Origin: Muribaculaceae bacterium
GTDB lineage: Bacteria > Bacteroidota > Bacteroidia > Bacteroidales > Muribaculaceae
Assembly: GCA_017545095.1 (NCBI GenBank)
Contig: JAFYCU010000187.1
Coordinates: 1-21,457, forward strand
Reading direction: 5' to 3'
Length of the DNA stretch: 21,457 nt
Made by a program: the position numbers and the translations under genes. Positions 8,642 to 16,018 of this stretch are shown here, in pieces (within the stretch, counting starts at the first letter, position 1; every line of letters starts with the position of its first letter). The notes under the pieces were generated by a model. It had not been told where the DNA came from. It worked only from the letters and a program-made list of their open reading frames with translations, and made no database searches.

Positions 8642-9853
8642 ATGAAAGCTATCCTGCGACAAAGCTATATCGACCAGATTGAAAAGCAATTAGGCAAAGA
8701 CATCATCATCATCCTCACTGGACAGCGACGAGTTGGGAAGAGCTACCTACTGCGTATGTTCCGAGACAGGATTGCCAACAACCAGCATGCCAACGTTATC
8801 TATGTTGATAAAGAGAAATACACTTTCGACAGCATCAGGACATACCAGGACCTGAACAACTATATTGATGAAAAACGCGACAAATCGAAGATGAACTATA
8901 TTCTCGTTGACGAGATTCAGGAAATAGAGTTATTCGAGAAAAGCGTGCGAGGTTACTATGAAGAGCCCGACATTGAGATTATCATTACGGGGTCCAACTC
9001 CAACCTACTGAGCAGCGACCTGAGCAACCGAATTGGTGGACGTTACAAGGAAATCCATGTGCAGTCTCTGAGCTATGTGGAGTTTTTGCAGTTCCATCAA
9101 TTACCCGATTCCGACGACTCTTTGTCTCAATACATTCAATATGGCGGATTGCCAGGGCTGCTCAAGGTGGGACTCGATCAGGAAGACGCACGCGACTATC
9201 AGCAAGACATCTTTCACACTGTGTTGTTGAAAGACGTGATTCTTCGCAACAACATCCGCAACGTCACGTTCCTCGAAAACCTGGTTCGTTTTATGGCCGA
9301 CAATGCTGGCAAAATAATCTCAGCCAACAGCATCGCCAAATACATGAAATCGCAGGGCGAGAACATCACCGCCACAGTCATCATCAACTACATCAAGATG
9401 TTGTGTGATGCTTACATGATTCGCAAGGTACACCGATACGACATTCACGGGAAAAAGCTCTTTGAAAGCAACGACAAATACTATTTCGAAGACATTGGAA
9501 TCAGAAACATGCTTGTGGGTGGCAGCCGTGAGGGCGATATTGAGAAAGTGATTGAAAACATCATCTATAACCAACTTGTCAGGCTTGGCTACGAAGTCAC
9601 CGTTGGCCAACTCCAGGCCGGTGAGATTGACTTCGTGTGTAACAAAGCTGAAGGTGCGAGAATCTATGTGCAGGCATCCTACATCATAGCTGATGAAGTG
9701 ACACGCCAACGCGAGTTCGGCAACCTCCATGCCATCAGGGATAATTACCCTAAATATGTGATATCTACGACACCCCTCGTCAGCAAATCGGACGACAACG
9801 GCATCACCCACCTTCACTTGCGCCGGTTCCTCACACAAGGATTCGAAGCTTAA
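8642..9853 (+). CDS. AAA family ATPase with C-terminal DUF4143 domain
   Basis: The product has 403 residues, a typical length for the AAA_14/DUF4143 family. Walker A is GQRRVGKS (27-34), Walker B is ILVDE (87-91), and a sensor-like ITGSNS lies at 115-120. The C-terminal part contains EIDFV followed by a beta strand ending YVQAS, which resembles the PD-(D/E)XK-like core of DUF4143. Members are cytoplasmic ATPases found in many copies in Bacteroidetes, and their function is poorly defined. ATG 8642 is chosen because an upstream TTG (8615) lies inside the -7 promoter box. The gene stands alone: a REP cluster precedes it, no terminator is visible after it, and base composition is more AT-rich than in the surface-protein genes. 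Confidence 0.9.
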   Translation: MKAILRQSYIDQIEKQLGKDIIIILTGQRRVGKSYLLRMFRDRIANNQHANVIYVDKEKYTFDSIRTYQDLNNYIDEKRDKSKMNYILVDEIQEIELFEKSVRGYYEEPDIEIIITGSNSNLLSSDLSNRIGGRYKEIHVQSLSYVEFLQFHQLPDSDDSLSQYIQYGGLPGLLKVGLDQEDARDYQQDIFHTVLLKDVILRNNIRNVTFLENLVRFMADNAGKIISANSIAKYMKSQGENITATVIINYIKMLCDAYMIRKVHRYDIHGKKLFESNDKYYFEDIGIRNMLVGGSREGDIEKVIENIIYNQLVRLGYEVTVGQLQAGEIDFVCNKAEGARIYVQASYIIADEVTRQREFGNLHAIRDNYPKYVISTTPLVSKSDDNGITHLHLRRFLTQGFEA

Positions 9854-9924
9854 TGCCGTCATGTGGCTTACCAACGCAGTACTGCAATAGGTGATGCTTG
9901 TGTGAGCCGCCATGCAAACCATTG

Positions 9925-9941
9925 CGTTAATTTTCCGTTAA
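9925..9941 (+). promoter_or_regulatory. Direct-repeat operator, CGTTAA x2, period 11
   Basis: CGTTAA occurs at 9925-9930 and 9936-9941 and ends 38 nt before the -7 box at 9980. The spacing matches the sites at 387-403 and 4555-4570. Confidence 0.55.
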
Positions 9942-9955
9942 TTCCCTTATTTTTA

Positions 9956-9987
9956 TTCGGCCAAACGAACGATTTGCAGTAATTTTG
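9956..9987 (+). promoter_or_regulatory. Bacteroidetes-type promoter of the gene at 10076
   Basis: TAATTTTG at 9980-9987 is a perfect -7 box. A degenerate -33 (TTCG, 9956-9959) sits 20 nt upstream. The leader is about 80 nt. Confidence 0.65.
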
Positions 9988-10015
9988 CATGTTTAAATAA
10001 ACGTCTGATACGAAA

Positions 10016-10043
10016 GCTACGAGCCGCATGCTACGAGCTTTGA
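10016..10043 (+). repeat. Heptad-period repeat in 5' leader (GCTACGA)
   Basis: GCTACGA, GCCGCAT, GCTACGA and GCTTTGA follow one another with a 7-bp period in the untranslated leader. GCTACGA is complementary to the TCGTAGC of the array at 14401. Confidence 0.45.
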
Positions 10044-10075
10044 GTAAAACGAACACTTATAAAACACTTATAGAA

Positions 10076-13000
10076 ATGAGAAAATTGCTTACATTCATCC
10101 TGCTGTCATGCGTGGCTACGGGCATCGCATTTGCCCTGCCTACGGCCATCAAGAACCGCGCGTTCTTCGAGGGCATCACCTACCAGTGGCCCTACAACGC
10201 CGCCCCGGCCGACCAGCAGACCAGCAACCTTGGTGAAATCGCCACCGACCCTGACCAGATCATCGCGATGCTGCGCGAAGTGTACAGCAACCCCGCCATC
10301 CCTGGCAACTACACACGCGGTTACAGCGCTGAAGGCGTGACCGAAGGCACCTGGACCAATGGCACCGCCACCGGCAACTACCCTGTAGCTTATCCGGCTG
10401 TGGGAACGATTGGCCGCGACGCCAACGGCGACATCGATTATCTTAACTCTTATGGTTGGGATTTGGCCGCGCTAGTGTATAGGAAATCAGAGTCTGGCAC
10501 AGTTTCCTTTACACGAAACCAGGATCGCACCAGAGCGTCCAACGTAAAGAAGAATGGTATTACCTTAAATATGTATCAATTATATGGTAATTCAGGCACT
10601 ACAAGTTCACCAACATATTACTTTAATGGTGGCACCAGCAATGACATCATTTTGGAAGCCGAAGATGACAAATTGATTACAAATATCAAGTTGACATTTG
10701 TGTCTGGTTATAGTGCCATTACGAGTACATCAGCCACTGGCGGAAGTGGTTCTTATTCCTCGGGAACATGGACTGGTTCGGCGAAGAAGGTAACCTTTAA
10801 GCATTCAAGTGCTGTACGTTTAACGCAAGTGGATGTTACCTATGAGTCGGTTGGTCCTATTATCACTCCTTTCATGGGCACTTCCGAGACAGTAACTTAT
10901 GTACCTGGCACGGATTTAGGTAATAATGTGGTTTCCAGCTCTTCCTCAGGACAAAAAGCAACCAAGGGTGGTTTTATTGTTGACTACATAAGCGGTGGAT
11001 TTGGTTCAACCTCATCAACTTGGTATCAAGCCGCATACGGTTATGATGCACGGTTCAAGACCTACGATGGTTATACCATTACTAATATGAATTTCACTTT
11101 CCTCTCCTCTTATGGCACCGGTGTCAACAATGATGGCAGTAGACTTCAGTATATTAAATATTGGAAAGATGATGGTACCGAGGTCACTATCACCAGTACG
11201 TCATCACCATCGTTTGCCGATTTGATTGAATCTAGCAACTTGTCGTTTTCTGATAATGGATTGTCAATGTCGTGGAATATTCCCACTAAAACATTATACA
11301 TAAAGCCAAACGGTCAGAACAATCTGCGCTTCACATATATCGAAGCCACTTACAAATATGACGGCCCCAATATCAATTATTTTGCCCACGACAGTTACAC
11401 TCCAAACGAGGAGGGGAATACGGTTCTTTTGCTTGAAGTAAAAGACGGCATGACTATAAACGGTCTTATCACAGCTGGTTTGGCCACTAAAAACAGCAGT
11501 AACACATTTGACTATTACAACATCTCGGACTATGCCACACTGCGTGCCGTGGTGGCAGCCACCATCAAATCGGCCCGTGTGCTTACCGATGCCAAACGAG
11601 TTGGCAGCGGCATCAATGCCGGCACCTTGTTTAAAATCGATGCCGACAAGCTCAACCGCTTCTATCTGCTGGGCAAGGGACAATTGCGCTGGTTCAACAA
11701 TGATTATAATGACAACGGTGTCAATGCCACTACACCACCGCGCACTACTTGTGTTGATGCCAACAACCAACCCTATTTTATCGGAGGCAACTTCTACGAC
11801 CAAAGCGTTGAGGCTCTTCTCAGCCATATGTTTGAGCAGTTCAGCCCGTCGCAAGCCACAGGCGGCACGGCACTCAACGATGTGTACCGCCTGTTGGTAA
11901 ACGGCGACAGCTTTAATGTGGTACACGACTGCCTTGATGTAATCAGTGCCGAGGGTGCTGGCCATGAGTTCAATATGTATGGCAAGGAGTCGCTGAGCGA
12001 GGACTGCCAAGACGTGCGCGACATGATGTTCTTTGTGCCCGACTACCGTATGCTTGCCCATGAGGGCAACGCAACCGTATCGAAACGCGACCCGAACAAA
12101 GCGCAGAAATTCCTGTACTACAACCCCGACCATGCGCCCACGATGGGTCTGTATGTGATCAAGCTCGACGAAATCACCGATGCCAAGCGCGTGAAGGTGG
12201 AGGGCGAGGATGCCTACGACATCGACCTGACCTGGACGAGCAACCTGCTCGACTTCCTGCCCGGTGAGCAGGGCGTGTACAAGCTCTACCGCGTCTCCAA
12301 CGTGAACGGCGTGGAGACCTACACACAGGTGCTCGACGGCAACGGACAGCCCGTGACCATCACCACCGACAACGCGGCCGACCTGCACTACACCGACCGC
12401 GTGGCGCAGCTGCCCAACGAGGGCCAGACCATCACCTACGCCGTGCGCGGACAGGACAGCAGCGAGTTCCTGAGTCTGCAGATGAGCAACAAGGAGAGCG
12501 TTTACATTCCCGGCATCGACGTGAGCGAGGACCTGAACCTGAAGCTCAAGGCCGACTACTACAGCCGATTCGACCCGCAGACGGTGTGCAACAACTACTC
12601 CAACCTGGTGACCATGGGCAGCACGGTGTCGAACATCAGCGCCGCCGACCCCGAGGCCGGCACGCTCACCTTCACCCGCAGCTACACCGACGGGGACGGC
12701 GAGCACAGCGACGTGATTGCCACCGGAACAGCAAGCAACGGCACCATGACCATCGCTATGCAGAACCAGTCGTTCTTCAAATATGGCTACAACAGCAACG
12801 GCACCGCCTCGGAAGCCGCTCCAAATCCTTCGTTTACCAAGGCCTACACGGTGAACGGCGACGGCGTGCAGTTCACGGGCGACTTCAAGTTCTACGACAA
12901 CTTCACGGTATCGGTGGCCGACAACACCCATCCCAGCGAGTATGTCTACCAGGTGGAGTTCACCTATGGCGACAAGTATGCCAAGAGCAACACGATGAGC

Positions 13001-14302
13001 GTCTATGTGCATAAGACCAATATGGACATGGACCCCACGGGCGAGGGTGCCCGCGCCGTGACGTTGGCACAAATCAACAGCAGCGAGGAGAAGACCTCGC
13101 GCGCACTGCCCGCCAACGCCCCCGTGAACTTCGACATCGACGTGAAGTACAGTAGCAAGAAGGAGATCCTGCGCTACGATGCCTATCGCTGGAACGAGGG
13201 CGAGAATCGCTACATCATCGAGCCGTCAAGCCCGGCCAACAACGAGCAGGACGTGGCTCCCAACGGCATCGCCGGCAACCAGGGCGACTACTACACCGTG
13301 GCCATGAACAGCGACACGTTCCTCACCACCGGCTCGGTGGCCTTTGAGGGCGACGCCACCACGGCCCAGGCTCGGTTCACCGACGCCTACGTGGCCGAGA
13401 ACGCCGGCGTTTACACCTATGTGCCCGTGGTGGAGACCTTCGCACCAAACGAGGACCGCACCGACTACAACACCTACGGTGCCCCGTTGCAGACGGCTGC
13501 CACCGCCGATGTGGAGGTGACCGAGTGCAGCAGCTATGCGATGCCAGGCAACAGCGTCTCGCAGTTCCCGCAGAAGAGCGACTACACCTGGATGGGCGAC
13601 CCCAACGACCATGGTGCCAAGGTGGAGACAGGCGGCAAGACCTATGCCTACTACACCGCGCTGCTCAACCTTGAGGCCGAGGGCCAGAACGGCGATGTGC
13701 TCGTGCCGCAGGGCTATGAGTTGTATATGGTGCGCGTGTGGCGGCAGATTGCCGAGGAATACCTGGGCGAGGAGCTGAGCAGCCGACGCAGCCGCATGGG
13801 CGACGATGTGCTCATGGAGGAGCTCACGTTCCCCGACATCACCGTGAGCGGCGCCAGCAGCAAGCCGCTGGGCAGCACGCCCTCGCCGCTGGCCACGGGC
13901 AGCAACCCCAACGAGCTGGTGGCGACATTCGGCGCACTGGATGTGGTGGCCAACGAGATCGACATCCCCGTGAAGTTCATCGTGCGCGCCTACTACACGC
14001 TCGCAAGCAACCTCGCCGGGCTGGACACGCCCACCACGGCCCCGCGACGCATCGGAGGACAGGTGCCCGACGACGCCAAGTTCTATGTGGTGGAGAAGGA
14101 GTTCGAGACCACGCTGCAGGGTACGGGCGACAACCAGATTGTGACCGCCATCAACGCCGTCGTCGCCGACACCCGCCAGGTGCAGAGCGTGACCTACTAC
14201 AACATGGCCGGCAACGCCAGCACACGTCCCTTCGAGGGCATGAACGTGAAAGTGACACGCTACACCGACGGCACCACACACACCATCAAGGTGGTGAAAT
14301 AA
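10076..14302 (+). CDS. Large secreted modular surface protein with C-terminal sorting-like tail (paralogue 3)
   Basis: The protein has 1408 residues from ATG 10076. An in-frame ATG at 10028 would add 16 residues before the signal peptide and falls in the leader, so the later start is preferred; it gives MRKLLTFILLS, as in the paralogues. The N-terminal region, the GKGQLRW and EFNMYGKESLSEDCQDVRD block, the fibronectin-III-like region and the tail (YNMAGN to KVVK) match the 1200-residue protein along their length. The extra size comes mostly from a second beta-rich module: residues 141-258 end in VDVTYE and residues 271-429 end in IEATYK. DNA for these modules (about 10440-11500) is clearly more AT-rich than the flanks, which suggests acquisition or shuffling. 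Expected location is the cell surface. The function is not recognised. Confidence 0.88.
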   Translation: MRKLLTFILLSCVATGIAFALPTAIKNRAFFEGITYQWPYNAAPADQQTSNLGEIATDPDQIIAMLREVYSNPAIPGNYTRGYSAEGVTEGTWTNGTATGNYPVAYPAVGTIGRDANGDIDYLNSYGWDLAALVYRKSESGTVSFTRNQDRTRASNVKKNGITLNMYQLYGNSGTTSSPTYYFNGGTSNDIILEAEDDKLITNIKLTFVSGYSAITSTSATGGSGSYSSGTWTGSAKKVTFKHSSAVRLTQVDVTYESVGPIITPFMGTSETVTYVPGTDLGNNVVSSSSSGQKATKGGFIVDYISGGFGSTSSTWYQAAYGYDARFKTYDGYTITNMNFTFLSSYGTGVNNDGSRLQYIKYWKDDGTEVTITSTSSPSFADLIESSNLSFSDNGLSMSWNIPTKTLYIKPNGQNNLRFTYIEATYKYDGPNINYFAHDSYTPNEEGNTVLLLEVKDGMTINGLITAGLATKNSSNTFDYYNISDYATLRAVVAATIKSARVLTDAKRVGSGINAGTLFKIDADKLNRFYLLGKGQLRWFNNDYNDNGVNATTPPRTTCVDANNQPYFIGGNFYDQSVEALLSHMFEQFSPSQATGGTALNDVYRLLVNGDSFNVVHDCLDVISAEGAGHEFNMYGKESLSEDCQDVRDMMFFVPDYRMLAHEGNATVSKRDPNKAQKFLYYNPDHAPTMGLYVIKLDEITDAKRVKVEGEDAYDIDLTWTSNLLDFLPGEQGVYKLYRVSNVNGVETYTQVLDGNGQPVTITTDNAADLHYTDRVAQLPNEGQTITYAVRGQDSSEFLSLQMSNKESVYIPGIDVSEDLNLKLKADYYSRFDPQTVCNNYSNLVTMGSTVSNISAADPEAGTLTFTRSYTDGDGEHSDVIATGTASNGTMTIAMQNQSFFKYGYNSNGTASEAAPNPSFTKAYTVNGDGVQFTGDFKFYDNFTVSVADNTHPSEYVYQVEFTYGDKYAKSNTMSVYVHKTNMDMDPTGEGARAVTLAQINSSEEKTSRALPANAPVNFDIDVKYSSKKEILRYDAYRWNEGENRYIIEPSSPANNEQDVAPNGIAGNQGDYYTVAMNSDTFLTTGSVAFEGDATTAQARFTDAYVAENAGVYTYVPVVETFAPNEDRTDYNTYGAPLQTAATADVEVTECSSYAMPGNSVSQFPQKSDYTWMGDPNDHGAKVETGGKTYAYYTALLNLEAEGQNGDVLVPQGYELYMVRVWRQIAEEYLGEELSSRRSRMGDDVLMEELTFPDITVSGASSKPLGSTPSPLATGSNPNELVATFGALDVVANEIDIPVKFIVRAYYTLASNLAGLDTPTTAPRRIGGQVPDDAKFYVVEKEFETTLQGTGDNQIVTAINAVVADTRQVQSVTYYNMAGNASTRPFEGMNVKVTRYTDGTTHTIKVVK

Positions 14303-14365
14303 GAACCGACAAGCGAGAACCAAGAACCGACAAGCGAGATTCAAGAACCGAGAACCAAGAACCAA
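14303..14365 (+). repeat. Heptad-period array GAACC(A/G)A, 9 units, 3' of stop codon
   Basis: Nine consecutive 7-bp units start at the base after TAA: GAACCGA, CAAGCGA, GAACCAA, GAACCGA, CAAGCGA, GATTCAA, GAACCGA, GAACCAA, GAACCAA. A two-unit block (GAACCGA CAAGCGA) is itself repeated, which suggests slippage or unequal exchange. Confidence 0.85.
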
Positions 14366-14400
14366 GATGGCTAACGCACGTATGCCGCGTTGCGGACTTG

Positions 14401-14421
14401 TAGCTCGTAACTCGTAGCTGA
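14401..14421 (+). repeat. Heptad-period repeat TAGCTCG / TAACTCG / TAGCTGA
   Basis: Three 7-bp units lie between the GAACCAA array and the terminator. A related degenerate form occurs at 20250-20270. Confidence 0.5.
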
Positions 14422-14437
14422 AAGAAGCCTCCCCAAA

Positions 14438-14461
14438 CCCCTCCTAGGAGGGGCTTTTTTT
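14438..14461 (+). terminator. Rho-independent terminator
   Basis: CCCCTCCTAGGAGGGG (14438-14453) is a perfect palindrome followed by C and a run of T. It ends the transcript of the gene ending at 14302. Confidence 0.8.
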
Positions 14462-14548
14462 GCTGTAGTGACGCGGCAGACCACATAAAGTGAATAAGGG
14501 TCAAGTTATAATGTATAACTGGCGCAATGCGGCATAGCATGCGACAGC

Positions 14549-14576
14549 TATCTTGCATCTTGCATCTCGCATCTCT
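14549..14576 (-). repeat. Heptad-period repeat downstream of the minus-strand gene
   Basis: On the plus strand it reads TATCTTG, CATCTTG, CATCTCG, CATCTCT. On the minus strand this is C(A/G)AGATG units starting seven bases after the stop codon of the 14584-15018 gene. No terminator with a T run was found for that gene. Confidence 0.6.
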
Positions 14577-14583
14577 AAGCCAT

Positions 14584-15018
14584 TTACCGCAGGCGCAGGT
14601 GGCGGGGGATGCGGCGTTCAATCCAGCCTTGTGTGGTCTCAATGCGCACGTGGCGCAAGTCGCGTTCGTGCAGCAGCGCGAGTTGTTCCTCGGTGATGGG
14701 GTAACGGCAGGTGATGATACGGTCGGTGCGGTCGCGAAAACGCCGCACGGTGACATCGGCACGCGTCACGGGGCGGTCGGTGGTGAGCGTGAGGTCGGTG
14801 CCGCCTCGCAGACGCAGCACCAGTCGGCTGCCCTGCGGCACCGTGATGTCGCCCTCGTCGAGCGTGAGCACGAGCCACCACAGCGTGCTGTCGGCCCGCT
14901 GCTCGTGACGAAGTTCGCAGTACGCCTCGTGGAACCACTCATTATAGAGCACACGCCGCTGCCCGACGGCCGACACGGCCATCAGCACCATGGCCACCAC
15001 CGCCAGCCGACGCGCCAT
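14584..15018 (-). CDS. Small secreted hypothetical protein
   Basis: The product has 144 residues if translation starts at ATG 15018. This start gives a clean signal peptide (MARRLAVVAMVLMAVSAVGQ). A GTG at 15063 is in frame, but it falls at or next to the predicted transcription start. The mature part has RVLYNEWFHEAYCELRHEQ, a hydrophobic strand (LWWLVLTLDEG), and CRYPITEEQLALLHERDLRHVRIET near the end. Compact secreted or periplasmic proteins of this kind occur in Bacteroidales without known function. It is convergent with the large gene ending at 14302 and has its own promoter. Confidence 0.75.
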   Translation of the reverse strand: MARRLAVVAMVLMAVSAVGQRRVLYNEWFHEAYCELRHEQRADSTLWWLVLTLDEGDITVPQGSRLVLRLRGGTDLTLTTDRPVTRADVTVRRFRDRTDRIITCRYPITEEQLALLHERDLRHVRIETTQGWIERRIPRHLRLR

Positions 15019-15067
15019 GCCCACACGGCACAGCCTTCCGACTATTCTCAACACCGATTTCACGCTG

Positions 15068-15099
15068 CAAAGTTACTGCAAGTCGAACGCAAATGCAAA
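15068..15099 (-). promoter_or_regulatory. Bacteroidetes-type promoter of the minus-strand gene at 14584-15018
   Basis: On the minus strand TTTG (15099-15096), a 20-nt spacer and TAACTTTG (15075-15068) match the consensus. The stretch from 15100 to 15232 shows no gene that I can support. Confidence 0.7.
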
Positions 15100-15232
15100 T
15101 TTATTTGCGATAGACGAGTAACTTCTCGGGCTGCTTCGCGATTGCTGTTTCAGCGTTCACCGTTTGAGATGCGGCGGCACACTAGTTTCTACTGGACTCG
15201 GTGACGCGGCCAGCATGGGTGCAGGTCCTACG

Positions 15233-15446
15233 TGATTCGGCCACCAGCCGCACCAGGGTGCGGCTCTACATGATTCGGCCTGCATCGCGGTTTGCGTCCT
15301 TACATGATTCGGAAAAACAGTGATAAAGTAGAGCCGCACCCTGGTGCGGCTCCCCCGATGCTGCATCCCTAATTCGCTGGGCATCACCCCGTTTCGTGGC
15401 TTGTCGCTCTACGTGACTCGGCCATCAGCCGCACCAGGCAGCGGCA
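15233..15446 (-). repeat. REP-like cluster, reverse orientation, abutting a truncated gene
   Basis: Palindromes lie at 15246-15265 (followed by CTAC) and 15332-15351 (preceded by GTAG), and a decayed one lies at 15427-15446 (CACCAGGCAGCGG). The blocks are the reverse complement of the other clusters: CATCACCCCGTTTCGTGGC corresponds to the middle segment seen at 224-242. The cluster stops where dockerin-gene coding sequence begins. Confidence 0.85.
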
Positions 15447-15932
15447 AGTACCGGCCTGCTGCTCATTGGCGTTACCGCCAACGAGGAATTGCGTGTCAAG
15501 CACGCCAGTGGGAGTGTGGCAGCACCGGCAACCAACTACTTAGTGGGCACCCCTGTGACCACAGTGATGGTGAACGAGCAAACCGTGGGCTACTACTGGA
15601 CCAGCCGAAACGGCGTGACCCCACACTTCACGCGTCCCACCGGCAACTACGGCAGCATGGCCGGCCAGGCTTACCTCAAACTCAGCAGTAGCCAAGCCAG
15701 CGGACTCGACGATGTGTACACCAACCTGTGGCCGAACCAGCAAGTTCCCGTGCGCGGCGACATCGATGCCAGCGGAGCCGTGGATGTGGACGACCTGAAC
15801 ATCATCATCAACATCATGCTCGGCAAAGCCCTGGCCGACGACTTCCCCGGCAATGCCGACATCGACAACAGCGGCAGCGTGGATGTGGACGACTTGAACA
15901 TCATCATCAACATCATGCTCGGCAAGGAATAG
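15447..15932 (+). pseudogene. 5'-truncated surface protein gene ending in a type I dockerin-like module
   Basis: The frame is open from 15417 to TAG 15930-15932 and has no signal peptide, promoter or credible start. TTG 15489 is only a nominal start. The first part (TGLLLIGVTANEELRV to AGQAYLKLS) resembles the C-terminal beta module common in Bacteroidales surface proteins. The end is a dockerin-like pair of calcium-binding F-hands: GDIDASGAVDVDDLNIIINI and ADIDNSGSVDVDDLNIIINI, 33 residues apart, with Asp/Asn/Ser at ligand positions. Such modules bind cohesins in cellulosomes; in Bacteroidales their partner is usually unknown. The missing 5' end coincides with a REP cluster, so the gene was probably cut by repeat insertion or recombination. 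Confidence 0.75.
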
Positions 15933-15963
15933 AGACCAGCAAGACCCGTAAGACCAGTTTAAA

Positions 15964-15997
15964 AATGCCCCTGAGGAGCCTGCTCCTCAGGGGCATT
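15964..15997 (-). terminator. Strong hairpin terminator of the M13 peptidase gene
   Basis: A perfect 15-bp stem (AATGCCCCTGAGGAG and its complement) with a 4-nt loop. On the minus strand it is followed by five T, so it fits the minus-strand gene ending at 16019. It could also slow plus-strand transcription from the dockerin remnant. Confidence 0.8.
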
Positions 15998-16018
15998 GGA
16001 TTCAACACCACTTATACT

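Noticed and set aside
14586..15204. Open frames on the plus strand opposite the small secreted protein
   Set aside because: They lack a promoter and a signal peptide, are Arg/His-rich shadows, and lie opposite a gene with a good promoter and signal peptide.
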